From positions 1,998,501 to 2,062,500 of the forward strand of contig CANJKZ010000139.1 in assembly GCA_947471745.1 (NCBI GenBank): a stretch of 64,000 nt of DNA, read 5' to 3'. The position numbers and the translations under genes were made by a program. The stretch comes from Closterium sp. Naga37s-1 (lineage: Eukaryota > Streptophyta > Zygnematophyceae > Desmidiales > Closteriaceae). This document shows, one piece after another, positions 10,061-20,973 of the stretch; the stretch's first letter is position 1; each line of letters opens with the position of its first letter. A model generated the notes under the pieces. That model did not search any database, was not told the DNA's origin, and saw only the letters and a program-made list of their open reading frames with translations.

Positions 10061-10359
10061 CACTTTTGCCGTGCCGAACAGGAACCAGATTTCAGATTCT
10101 TGGCGGCAGAGTTGTGAGCAGCAGCATTATTCTCCGTTACATGTGTTGCGCTTTTCGTGGTGTCAGTTCAGGCGTCGTGGTGCACGTCGCGCCCCGCTTC
10201 AGCCAGCGCGGTCTCAGCCTCAGTAGAGGCGGCGACGGGCTCTGGTTCAAGCAGTCGCTTAGAAGGCACTGTTAAAAAGCTAAGGCCTTTTCGTGAGGGT
10301 GAGTGCAGGACCTGACGACGAGCCTCGTCGTCATCCTCACCGCTGGTGTCAACAGCCAT
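10061..10359 (-). pseudogene. Host coding-like exon split by E1
   Basis: On the minus strand an ATG at 10357-10359 opens a frame starting MAVDTSGEDDDEARRQ and rich in charged residues, with a TGA at 10168-10170. After the TGA the same frame stays open to the E1 target site (ending SGSCSARQKWR). If E1 and one GCCGC copy are removed, the frame continues without a stop through the left flank (3449 down to a TGA at 3383-3385; QQPKLSFTRGAHAYGS). Codon composition looks protein-like on both sides. I do not recognise the protein. The TGA at 10168 may be a later mutation or the true end of the frame. Bases 10400-10960 show nothing else I can support. Confidence 0.4.
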
Positions 10360-10966
10360 GACGAGGGACTTGGAGGTAGATGCTGGAGCTATGCTTATGA
10401 TAGCAGCAGGAAGGCGTGGTGTGCAAACCCTAGACGAGACCACGAGGAGGAAAACTGGATGAATAAAATGAACTGACTGGGTTGGGGTTGGGTGAGAGCG
10501 GCTGGTCGGTGGGTGGGGGTCTGGTGGGGAGGGAGGAAGGGACCAAGCAGGACTCTCCTGGACGATGCACACCCGTGTGGCACTGTGTGTCACCGCCAGG
10601 CAGGCAGAATGCATGTGATTTGGGTACAGGTTGTGGGACTGTGGCTGTGGCGACGCGAGCGATCTTGGCGACGCCCAATTCTGGTGACTCGGGCAAATCG
10701 CCGCTAATCGCGGCTGAAATCACATCGGTGAATCAACCCCTCCCCCCCTCCCCCCTCAAAAATCGCATCAGGGTGGTACCCAACACTACTCGTTGTCATC
10801 AGGGCGAGTACACCAGGTCGGTCTGAAATATCAGTGTTACACAAAAATTCACTTTTTATTGTAAGGGCGCCCTAAAATACAACTCTGTAAAATAAGGGTG
10901 AACACCTAAACCCACCATTATAGTAAGGGCCAAAAGGGTGATTTATCCTGATATCAAGAGGCCTGC

Positions 10967-11660
10967 TTACAGGACAACGAGCCTGTAACCCTTCCCTATG
11001 ATCAATCGGGGATCGCCAGTGAACCTCTGACACCCCCCCGCACTAGGATGCCCGAAGTGCACACGCTGGGATTCGAACCCGAGACATTCGCTTTGTAAAA
11101 TGTCAAAATCCCAGCAACTAGACCACTGGGATAAAAGGGCTTGTTAAGTAGCGGGTCAGTGCGCCCATAACCCCCCAGGACAACGAGCCTGTAACCCTTC
11201 CCTAGGATCAATCGGGGATCGCCAGTGGACCTCTGACATAACATAGGCCTGCGCCTCTATTCGAGGGAAGACGGTAATGTCAGAATCCCAACCACTAGAC
11301 CATTGGGATAAAATGACTTGTTAAGTAGCGGGTCAGTGCGCCCATAACCCCCCGGGCCAACGAGCCTGTAACCCCCCTCTAGGATCGATTGGGGATCTCA
11401 CAGTGCAGCTCTACTGACACCCCCCCACACTGGGAGGCCCAGGACTGAGCACAACGGCAACGGCCTACATGTGCATACACCAAGATTCGAACCCGAGACC
11501 CCCCTCTGATACCATGTCAGAATCCCAACCACTAGACCATTGGGATAAAAGGGCTTGTTAAGTAGCTGGTCAGTGCGCCCATAACCCCCCAGGCCAACGA
11601 GCCTGTAACCCCTCCCTAGGATCGATCGGGGATCTCACAGTGCAGCTCTACTGATAGGTA
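10967..11660 (-). repeat. Cluster of tRNA-related SINE-like repeats
   Basis: Three or more partial copies of one repeat lie in tandem. On the minus strand two copies contain both RNA polymerase III promoter boxes with tRNA-like spacing: box A TGGTCTAGTTGC (11114-11125) with box B GGTTCGAATC (11070-11079), and box A TGGTCTAGTGGT (11528-11539) with box B GGTTCGAATC (11484-11493). A third copy (box A 11291-11302) has lost box B. In the 11.5-kb copy TCTGA and TCAGA can form a 5-bp stem around a 7-base loop, like an anticodon arm. Shared flanks are TAAAAGGGCTTGTTAAGTAG, ACGAGCCTGTAACCC and GATCGGGGATC. This is a tRNA-derived SINE-like family by structure; no tail was identified. Confidence 0.65.
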
Positions 11661-13140
11661 ATGCTCTCTCATGACCTTGCTCACATTAGATTTCTTATTG
11701 CATTGGTACAATCCTAGCTTGATCGTTCCATCGCAGAGACAAGAAATAGCTTTTCATAGCTCTACCTAGAGCTGTTGTGTATTGTGGGATCTAACATTGC
11801 AGGTGTAGGTCCATGTACCGTTAGCAAGGCGCCAAGCAAAAGCACCGTACTGCACAATCAGCATGTGCTTGCCACCAAAAGCACTCCAGCGCAGCAGCAG
11901 CAAAGCAAGGGGTAGGGGGATTTCGCATGACAGGAAAGAAACGGGGCGATCATATCAGGACACGAGAGGCCTTCGATTTTCTTCTCGGAGAAGAGAGGAG
12001 AGGAGAGGACTCGTTCATCACTCACATCACGATTCAGAACATCCTTCTTGGTCGCTCGTTTGTTTGCTCGTGCGGTTCGCAGCAGAACAAGAAAGAAGGA
12101 AATGCATTTGCGCGGAAACTACTGTCTGCACCCGTGCACAAAGAGAGGAAGGGCAAGAGCGGTACTAGAGCAACTTGCTGAAAGGTGGTGTGGAGCTGAA
12201 GCGCACGATATCCCTCCAGTACAATGGCCTGCTCCCGATTCCCCTCGTGTACCATCGACAGGTCATCATGACTCGACAGTCATGTCGGCTGCCGAAGCGT
12301 CACGCGGAGCTTCGAGCTTCCCCGTGAAGGTGGGGCTCGTCGCGTCACACGCACGACCGCGGCAGCAGAAACGGCATCATCGACATACACGACCTCGCTG
12401 CCCATCGCCTTACCCTCATCCACATGACTCTCCCACTAATGCAGGCACCACCACCACCATGGCTCACGGCTTGTCTGCCATGGCAAGTCAGTCTCATCTC
12501 AGTCTTCTCCCATCCCATGATGGGTCGAGATGGAGTAGCGTCGCCCGGCGAGCCCCGTCGTCCGACGATGACCGCGGGGCTGGGCAGTCGCCCGGCGTCG
12601 CCGGAGCGGGGCTGCGCTGAGTCATGGCCGTCGCGACTCCACGCGCACGCGAGGCCTCCACGTTGTTGGCCAAGAGCCATCGTTTGTCGTCCACTGGAGG
12701 CTGGACTTTCGAGTTCCAGCCTGCCGTTCGCCGCCCTGTCTTCTTAATATTTAGTAGAGCCCTGGAAACAAGGAGGTCTGTGCGAGTCGTCTGCGAACAA
12801 AGCGCAAGAGACGGCGAAGCGGCGACATGGTTCAGCTGAACCCACCACGTTGTTCTCCTGCAAAAAATATTGATATTTGCCAGTCCAGGAGATTAAGGCT
12901 TTTGCCAGCCCTCGTGTTGATACTACGCCCTCCAAGGCTTTTAGCAGTAGAATTCTTGGCAACGCAGGTTCAGCCTTTCTTTGGCGGCGTGAGCCAAAGC
13001 AACCGTGACAGCAGCTTTCACCCTCAGAAGTGACTCCATCGTGTCTCCCTCTCCACGAGCTCTTCACCCTCACCACTCTTCCACTAGAGTCGTTGCTCAG
13101 CTTCGCACGTCGTGCATGCCTTCTTTCCGTCTGGAGAGTC
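11661..13140. other. Upstream region of the LRR gene, no gene supported
   Basis: Host-like sequence without a convincing reading frame. Several overlapping short frames on both strands have no recognisable domain. It probably holds the promoter and 5' leader of the LRR gene that starts at 13141. Confidence 0.4.
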
Positions 13141-16100
13141 ATGGGCGACCGGCGCAGCTTCTCCTTCCCTCCCCCGCTGCTGCACCTCCGCCTGCTGCTG
13201 CTGCTGCTGGCGGGGCTGCTTCTTCTGCCGCCGTGCCCTGCTGCCGCCACTCGCATCAACGACGCCCAAGGTCGCCCGCTCCACCTCCTCCTACCTGCAC
13301 CTCCTCGCCTTCCACTCTACCCCACTCGCTCTACCCGACGCTCCCTCCTCTCTTTCCCCAACTCACCCCATCCACAGTCCCCTCCCTTGCCGCTAATTGG
13401 CCTCCCCTCCCTCCAGTTCCATCCCTCTCCCTCGTTCTTCCACTCTACAACCTTCAACGCTGCTCTTCCTCCTGTCTTCTCTTCCTCCTCCCTGTCATGC
13501 CCCAGAGCACAGTCCCAACCTTGACCAACGTATACCAATCCACTTCAAGCCCTCATTGCTATGCGCCCCCACTGCTATTCCAACTTTCCACCCACACCCC
13601 AAATGAACATGCACGTTCAGCCCAACTCAACCCCCTCCCCTCCCCCCCCCATACCTTCCCCCTTCCCTCCCTCCCCCATCCCTTCCCACCCTTATCCCTT
13701 TCTCCCCCTCCCTTCTCCCTCCCCCCCCCTGCCTCGCCCCTGCCTTGCCCCTGTTTCCCCGTTGCCTCCGCCCTCCGTCCCTCCTGTCTCCCCCCTGCCT
13801 CCTCCCTGCCTCGCCTCTCCTTTCCTCCTCCCTGCCTCGCCTCTCCCTCCCTTTTGCCTCGCCCATTCTACCCCTTTTTCTCCTCTTCCCTGCCTCGCCC
13901 CTCCTCCCCCCTGCCCCGCCCCTCCCTCTCCCCTCATCCTGCCTGCCTCGCCCCTCCTCCCCCGTGGCCCCCCCTGCCTCCTCCCTGCCTACATCCTCTC
14001 TCCCCCTCCCTTCCCACTCATTCCCCCCTGTCTCCCCCCTGCCTCCCCGCTGTCTCCCCCCTGGCCCCCCTTGCTTTCCCCCTCCAACCCATTCCCTCCC
14101 CCCTCCTTTCCACCTCCCTCACCCTGTCTCCTCCCTGCCTCCCTCCTCCCTACCCGCCCCCCCCTCGCTCCCCCCTGTCTCCCCCTGCCTCCGCCGTCCC
14201 TCCCACGCCCTCCCCTCTCCCTTCTCCCTCCCTCCCCTCTCTCTCCTTCCTGCCTCCCCGCTGTATCCCACCTGCCTTCCCCCTGCCTCCCCTCTGCGTC
14301 GCACACCGTCCCATGGCAGCGCGGGTGCTGGCGGAGTGCGCTGCAGCATGGGGCTTGTCGCTGAGTGGGTGGCGGGTGGGGGGCGAGTGTGACACGGCAC
14401 AGTTCATTACCTGCGACGCCAACGGGCTCGTCACTTCCATGTGCGTGCCCGGGGAGGGAAGGAGGGGACACGGGGAAAAGGGAGGGAGGGAGGGAGGGAG
14501 GGAGGGAGGGAGGGAGGGAGGGAGGGAGGGAGGGAGGGAGGGAGGGTATGGGCGAAAAGAATGGTGGTTGCGGCGGGCTGCATTGGAGGGTGGGTGGGGG
14601 AGAGAGGGCGCTGGGGCCCACATAGGCTCTCAGTGTGCTGTGACTGTGCTCCACACTTCTGCTGCTTCGATGCCTCTGCATGTGTGTGTGTGTGTGTGTG
14701 TGTGCGCCTGCATCCATGTGTGCATGTGTGACCTCAACACAACACAACAGATCGATGGGAATGCATGGTCTACGTGGCTCCATCCCAACATCTCTTGGCA
14801 CTCTCACCTCTCTCGCCTACCTGTACGCTTCACACCTGTGACGTGTCTGTACACTTCTCTCACCACCCCATTTTGTATACCCCTATGCCTCTCGAAAGCA
14901 AGACTTGCAAGCACTTTGCAGCACCTTAATACTTCTCTCCCACTGCAATTTTCTATCCCGCTCCTCTCCTCCCTCTACCTGCACACACCCCGTCACACCC
15001 GCCCTCTGCATGGGCGCTGAGACGTGTTGAGATTACTTCTGTTCTGTATCACGCATGAAGGAGACCCTGTGTGTGCAGTAGCCCTTTCCAGACATTTATC
15101 ATCCATCTCTTTATTGTCGTGTCTCACCCCATCCTCACTCGCTGCCGCTCTCCACCCAACCTGTACTATGCTGCAATCTGTGCTGCAATCTGTGCTGCAA
15201 CCTGTGCTGCAACGCCCTAACCCTTTCTTGGACCCCCTCACCAACCTTCTCTATCTCCCACTCCATCGCACCCTCTGCATGCACCACAGTAACCCTCTGC
15301 GTGCTGCAATGCCCAGGAGGGTTCTGCAGCAACCCTTATTCAGGCGCCTCACCAGCCGTCTCCCTCCCTCTCTCTGTCCTCTGTTCCCCCACCCCTCATT
15401 GCCCCATCCCACTTTCTGTGTGCTGCACTGCAACGCGCGCAGATATTTGTATGAGAATGCCCTGGAGGGAGATGAATTTTGTGTCGACTCAAAACCCATC
15501 CCACTTTCTGTGTGCTGCACTGCAATGTGCGCAGATTCTTGTACGAGAATGCCCTCGAGGGCTCCATTCCTGCATCCCTCAGCGCTCTCACCGGACTCGT
15601 CTTCCTGTGAGAGACAGGGGGGCACGTGTAGGGCGCTGTGGGAGGGAAGTTTGGAGGGAGGGAGTGAGGGCGGGAGGGAGGGAGAGGGGGGAGGAGGGAG
15701 GGAGGGGGAGAGTGAGGGAGTGGAAGAGGGAGGGGGGGAGGGAGGGAGGGGGTGAGGGGGAAGTGGGGGAAGGGTGACGGGAGGGAGGGAGGGAGGGGGT
15801 TTCTCGCTGCAACCAACAAATGCTCGCACGCGAACAATCGAGTGGGCTTGCTCGCAACTGCCCGATGCAGAATGGGAGGCGCACTCTCCCCAGTGCTCTT
15901 CCTCATGCCCCCACAAAGCCAGCTTCCTCGACGGGTTGCAGGCCTCAACAGCAACCTGTTGTTGAAACCAGCTTCCTCATGCCCGTTCATCAGGAGAACG
16001 GCACACATCCCAAGAGATCTGCACGATGGAGAAAGACGATGGGCATGGCACGATGGGCATGTGGGCCCGGGTGACTTATGTGCCCTAAAGCTTCGGGTCG

Positions 16101-19091
16101 GCTCATCACGATTGGGCAGGCCGTCTTGTCCCGACGAATCGGACTGATCCAAACTTCTTGACTAAATTCGGATCTCGGGTTGACCCCTTGGCCTTAAATC
16201 CGACCCATGAAGGGTCAGTTGAAGTGCTCGTGCAAGTGGGACGGCGAGTGCATGCGGATTCAGCTATAAACGCGTTGGTCGGATGTGTATCCGCATTCTG
16301 GCTTGTAGACAAGCGGGTTGCGTATGTTGGATTTTGCATAAGCGGCGCCCTGCAGCAGTAGCACAGTGTTGTCAGCATTGTCGCCCCTATGTGTGCTGGT
16401 AATGATGGCATGTTGTTGTTGATTCCTATCAATGCTGCCTCGTGTTTATCCTCATCCCGCCTCCTTGTTCATAGAGCGGCCTGTCTTGCCGCGCATTCTG
16501 CGTGGCCCTTGTTGAGAAGTAAACACTGAAAAGGTATAATGAGCTATGGCTGGGAGGACCATAGCCTTAAGTACAAGGAGGAGAAGGTAGACGTCAAGCT
16601 AAAGGCTCTCCCTCACTCTCCCACCTTCCCTCTCTCCCTGTCTCCTTCTCCCCATCTCTTGCTATCTGACTGGCAGTTTTTTGCAGTCTAATGCACTAAG
16701 CGGGTCCATCCCAGATGTCATCTCGCACATGACCGCTCTTAAAGGCCTGTGCGTGCCATTCCATTAGCGCCTCACGCAACCCTTTTGAGAATTCATTCAA
16801 TTCGCACCTCACTGGTGCATTATCACCCGTGCATTGGTTGTGCTGATGCATCCACACTGCACGTGCTCTGATGTGTCACTTCACCTTTCTCGCATCGCAC
16901 CATCGCCTCCCATCTCTCATGACTCTATTCATGAATGGATACGGCATGGTTGTATCTGTCCCTCTGCGTGCTCTCACCATCCTCCTCCATGTGCCTTCAC
17001 AGCCCACCCAGCAGCCTTCAGCGCTCCACCTCTTGATGTCACTCCCGTGCCTCCCTCGCATGTCTCATTCCCATGCCTTGTCTCACTCCCATTCCATGGC
17101 GTCACCATGCCTCCCCACATGTCATGTCAATGCCCCTACGACCCTCCATCTCCCATGGCCCACATGTCCTTATCGCAGCTCACTCTATGACAACCAGCTG
17201 ACTGGTGCCATTCCCCCTGCCATAGGCGCCCTCACGGCCCTTAAAAGCCTGTAAGTCTGCGAGTCATTTGCAATGGAGCAGCCATGCAGATTTTGTGGAG
17301 CGGTTCTTTTGCCCTTTAGAGTGAACTGATTTTCTTCAAACACGTCACTCTTCTGGCCGATTCGAGGTGCGATATACATGGATTCGGTTTGACCTTCACA
17401 TTCTTTTTAGTCATGATTGATTTCTACCATTACCAAGTTGGTGGGGAAGGGGTTTGCCAATGACCCTCCATCTCCCATGGCCCGCATGTCCCCATCGCAG
17501 CTCTCTCTCCAACAACCAGCTGTCTGGTGCCATTCCACCTGCCATATACACCCTCACGGACCTCCAAGTCCTGTAAGTGTGCCAGTCATTGGCAGCCAAG
17601 CTGCCATAGACGACCAAGCAACCCATGCCCCCCTCCCATGCCATGTCTCACTCCCGTGCCATGCCTCACACCAAAACCGTCGCCACTGCGGTTGAGCAAG
17701 AGGTTTATAGTGGTAATGCTTGAGTCTAACAATTTGATTCGCTCTGCATTGAACCGAATTTGTCCGACTTCACGCAATGTTTGCGTTTAGCATGTCCCCG
17801 CACGACTCGATGTCCGCTCGACCAGGGTCGCACACGTTGGAACGGTAGGTTGACAGAACCAATATACAGATTCTATCTCCTAGTCCACCGCCCTAGCCTG
17901 CTAGAGCATTCCTGTGCCTGGTTCCCTGAACGCCGTGACATTCCTTTTCTTTAAAACCAGGGTCTTACGGAAGAGAAATGGTGATCAACTGCAAAACAAT
18001 TGAAGCTTAGTCACCCTGTTTGAGGTGGCGAAGTCCAGGGGTTGGTTTGGCAATTGACTGTGCGACACCTCCCGTTTTTGCCTCTGAAGCAATTGCAAAA
18101 CATTTTGATGGGTACATGAGACTGACGGGATGCTCAAACATTTTGCTGGTGTTCCAGCTTTGGCACCGAACCAATTTCCGTGCCTAGATGGTTCAGGCAC
18201 AAGCTGCGATTTGTGTTTCCTTCACTCCCCTCGTCACACCGCTCGTCATTCTTACACCTCGCCAACCAATCCTAAACCAAGGTGAAGTCATCAACTGCAA
18301 AACAAATGATCTACGTGAGACCCTGGTTTTAAGGGAAACTGTAATTTGTGGGTAGAAAAGCCTAAGTTAGACATTTGAATATTGTGGCGAGGAGTTTAGT
18401 GGTAGGGTGGGTACAGAACAAGGGCTGCAACTAGAGAAAGGTATTCACCTAACAACACACAGCTTTCTAGGAACAGGTGGTGTTCATGTGTGAATTCCTC
18501 GGGCTATGCTCGATTCAAACCTATTTAGGTCCAGGCCAAACACAGAAACTAGTAGTGTGGGTGCACTTTGAACGTCCCATTTTCCCAAAAAGTTTGAGTT
18601 GAACCATACATGTTCAGTACAAACCTTTTTGGTGTTCCGAGAAGTTTGACTAAGATGTGCTCGAGATTAGCTCATACCTAGCCGTCACCATACCCCTGCA
18701 CTGCACATATCATGCCAATGTAACACCTCGGCCCTCCATCTCCCATGACTTGCATGTCCCATCGCAGCTATCTCTCCAGCAACAAGCTCCCTGGTGCCAT
18801 TTTCCCTGACATAAGCGCCCTCATATGCCTCCACTACCTGTAAGCATGCTAGTCATTGGCAACCAAGAAGCCATAGACGACAAAGCAACCCATGCCTCCC
18901 TTTCGTGCCATGTCTCACTCTCATGCCATCACCATACATACCCCTGTACGTACCATGTCAATGTACCCACGGCTCTCCATCTCCCATGGCCCACATGTCC
19001 CCGTTGCAGCAATCTCTCCAACAACCAGCTGCAACCAGCTGTCTGGTGCCATTCCCCCTGGCATTGGCGCCCTCACAGACCTTCGAGAGCT
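13141..19091 (+). CDS. LRR ectodomain protein (receptor-like), 3'-incomplete and damaged
   Basis: Proposed exons: 13141-13270 (signal peptide: MGDRRSFSFPPPLLHLRL, then a Leu run, then ATRINDAQ), 14320-14440 (LRR N-terminal cap: ARVLAECAAAWGLSLSGW, then two Cys, ITCDANGLVTSM), and 72-nt LRR exons 14751-14822, 15535-15606, 16677-16748, 17179-17250, 17501-17572, 18768-18839, followed by 19010-19091. Every intron starts GT and ends AG. Phases agree (1, then 2 throughout), so each 72-nt exon adds one 24-residue plant-type repeat such as LSLYDNQLTGAIPPAIGALT. The protein would be secreted or an extracellular receptor part. No transmembrane or kinase exon is visible before a Copia fragment at 19.3 kb. 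The last exon is frameshifted by a 10-bp duplication, so the gene may be dead or continue by another route. Confidence 0.75.
13300..14300. repeat. 1-kb polypyrimidine tract in LRR gene intron 1
   Basis: Almost pure C/T on the plus strand, made of short variants of CCCCCTGCCTCC, CTCCCT and CCCTTCC. It sits between the signal-peptide exon and the LRR cap exon. Long proline/serine-rich frames here are artefacts of composition. Confidence 0.85.
14481..14545. repeat. (GGGA)n microsatellite in LRR gene intron 2
   Basis: About 16 GGGA units, followed at 14680-14705 by a (TG)n run. The strand bias is opposite to that of intron 1. Confidence 0.9.
15397..15470 (+). pseudogene. Truncated duplicate of an LRR exon
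   Basis: The segment CCCACTTTCTGTGTGCTGCA through YLYENALEG is nearly identical to the start of the functional-looking exon at 15535 and its 3' intron end. This copy stops after the first third of the repeat and runs into unrelated sequence without a donor, so it is a partial tandem duplicate (offset about 97 bp). Confidence 0.7.
15640..15800. repeat. GGGA-rich purine tract in LRR gene intron
   Basis: Purine-only stretch dominated by GGGAGGGAGG and GAGGGAGTG. It is a microsatellite-like tract just after the 15535-15606 exon. Confidence 0.8.
17951..18332. repeat. Inverted repeat pair in LRR gene intron, possible MITE
   Basis: TTAAAACCAGGGTCTTAC (17951-17968) and the complement of 18315-18332 match at 17 of 18 positions and enclose about 380 bp. 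The phrase ATCAACTGCAAAACAA also occurs just inside each arm in direct orientation. No clear target duplication was seen, so a non-autonomous DNA transposon is only a possibility. Confidence 0.4.
19010..19091 (+). pseudogene. LRR exon with 10-bp tandem duplication
   Basis: Flanked by a normal acceptor (CCCCGTTGCAG) and donor (GTAAGTGTG), but 82 nt long instead of 72. CAACCAGCTG is present twice in tandem, which shifts the frame inside the repeat. Without it the exon would encode another standard LRR (SNNQL...GAIPPGIGALTDLREL). Confidence 0.75.
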
Positions 19092-19309
19092 GTAAGTGTG
19101 CCAGCCTTTGGCAAACCAAGTAGCCATAGAAAACCTAGAAACCGTAGACAATGTCACTGAAGGGCAACAGTTCTAGAGAAAGCGGTTCAGTACAAACATT
19201 TGAAGGTTAAAAATACACTAAAACTGCGTCACCTTAAAATAACAGGGTTTTAACATGTTCCGGTTAGGTGGGGACAATCGAGATCTACATTCACCAGCGT
19301 CCTTTGCCA

Positions 19310-20440
19310 AGAGAATGGCACTAGTGCTGTCTGTCACAAAGCACCGGGATGGGACCAGTGGTGGGGGGGCCAAGGTAGCAGAGGAGAGTCTGGAGCCAAA
19401 TGGCTTCGTGGGCTGCCGCACCAATCGCGTAGTATTCAGCCTCACAAGAGGATGTCGCAACTACACATTGCCGCTTGGAGGCATCACAATACCCGACCAG
19501 CTGGAGAGAGGCGAGGTTGCCACCAAGTAGCAGCTCATGGGAAGAAGTCCCTTTGAGGTAGGTAATGAAGATCGCGTTTGGCAGCCAGGCAACGAATGAA
19601 GGCGCCGTGAAAGAAGTCCAGTGGAATGGGCTGTGTGAGGGCGTGTAGCAACAATTGCGTACATAAGGGAGCAAACCAAAGAGGGATAGGGAAAGGGTTC
19701 GGAGGGTGGTGACGAGGAATGTGACGGAATGACAGCTTTCGAGTCCATGGGGGTGTGGCTGGGATTGGCGTGGGTGAGCGAGAAGGCAGAGAGGAGTGCG
19801 GAAATAAATTTCGACTGATGGGAGGGTGCGGGAAGGGCGGTCATGAAGTGGAGGCTGAGGTAATTAGTTAATGGGCAGGGGTCACGAAGGTTGACGCGGG
19901 TGACCAGAGAAGTCTTGAAGGTGGTAAGTGGGGTGTTGGTTGGTAGTTGAAAGGATGATGAGATCATGCACGTAGACTAGGACAAGGAAGAAGTGGGAAG
20001 GATGAGGAAGAAGAGGTAAGGAGGGTGGGCAATGAAAAGCCCGGGATCCGCAATGAAGGTGTGAAGGCCAAATGTGAGAAGAGAAGTTATGATTTCAGTT
20101 TTTTGTACCAACATCGGGGCGCCTGCTTGAGCTGTACAAGGGCTTGTGCACAAAGCAAACTTGAGGAGAGCCATCAGCAACAGGGAGCTCAAAACTGGGT
20201 GGTTGGGTCATGTGGATATCTCATCAAGGTCGCCATTGAGAAAGGCATTGGAGATGTCGAGTTTATGCATCTCAAGATCAAGGGCACGAGCAAGGGTGAG
20301 GAGCAATCAAAGCGTAGCAAAGGGAATGGTGGGTGCAAATGTCTCGGTGTAGTCAAGGCCTTCAAGTTGTTTAAAGCCTTTGATGACCAAATGGGCGTTA
20401 TAGTGCTCAATGGAGCCACCCGGATTTTATTTGACCTTGA
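19310..20440 (-). pseudogene. Decayed Copia RT and RNase H fragment, different lineage
   Basis: Minus strand, several frames. From about 20440: a VIKGFKQLEGLDYTETFAPT-like RT start, then MHKLDISNAFLNGDL-like sequence, YVHDLI near 19975 where YVDD is expected, PYPSLVCSLMYAIVATRPH, LVGYCDASKRQC and SSCEAEYYAIGAAAHEAIWL of RNase H, fading after VLCDRQH and DSTSAILLAKD. Many frameshifts and stops. Sequence is clearly unlike E1-E8, so this is an older insertion of another Copia lineage. No LTRs identified. Confidence 0.75.
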
Positions 20441-20782
20441 AAATCGACTGGCATCGAATAGAAATGCAGTCGGGTGGTTTGGGCACTATGATGCAAGTGT
20501 TGTTTGCGAGGAGTGCAGAAATTTCAGCGTCAGTAGCGGCAAGTCATTGGGGTAAGCGGGGCAAGAGCAGGCTGCAGTAATGGTAGGTGGCTCATAATGG
20601 GAATGAAGGGCGATGTGGGCAAAGTCTTGCAGACAGTGGGCGGGCGGTGGTGCAAGAGATATGGCAGGCGGTGCAATGAGCTCTGAGCCGACACCTGTCG
20701 TACTCTCAGCTCCCTAACCAGCGAAGCGCAACAGGGGTTACCACTCAGGCTCCATCTTTAGGCCAGAGCAGTGACATGTGAG

Positions 20783-20964
20783 TAGGGATGAGCAAAGAAC
20801 CGAATAGGTTTTGATTTTTAGCTTTAATTGTTCGCCCGAACGTGTTCGAGGTTCGCCCGAACACGCCTTCACAGGCGAACGGCGAACTCCCTTTTTTGGG
20901 ATTCGGTTCGCCGAGCGGCCATGTTTGCCCGAACATGTTCGCGTTCGCCCTTTGCTCAACCCTA
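20783..20964. mobile_element. hAT-type MITE (182 bp)
   Basis: Terminal inverted repeats TAGGGATGAGCAAAG and CTTTGCTCAACCCTA match at 14 of 15 positions. The element is flanked by 8-bp duplications CATGTGAG (20775-20782) and CATGCGAG (20965-20972), one mismatch. The 8-bp duplication and the TAGGGATG-type terminus are hAT hallmarks. There is no coding capacity. The inside is rich in short palindromic GTTCGCCCGAAC motifs. Confidence 0.82.
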
Positions 20965-20973
20965 CATGCGAGT

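Noticed and set aside
12048..12747. Overlapping frames of 100-190 codons upstream of the LRR gene
   Set aside because: No domain, no splice support, and open frames on both strands at once, as expected from GC-rich noncoding DNA.
13005..15020. A 671-codon proline/serine-rich frame on the plus strand
   Set aside because: It runs through the polypyrimidine intron of the LRR gene and its (GGGA)n tract. A different frame gives the signal peptide and LRR cap with proper splice sites.
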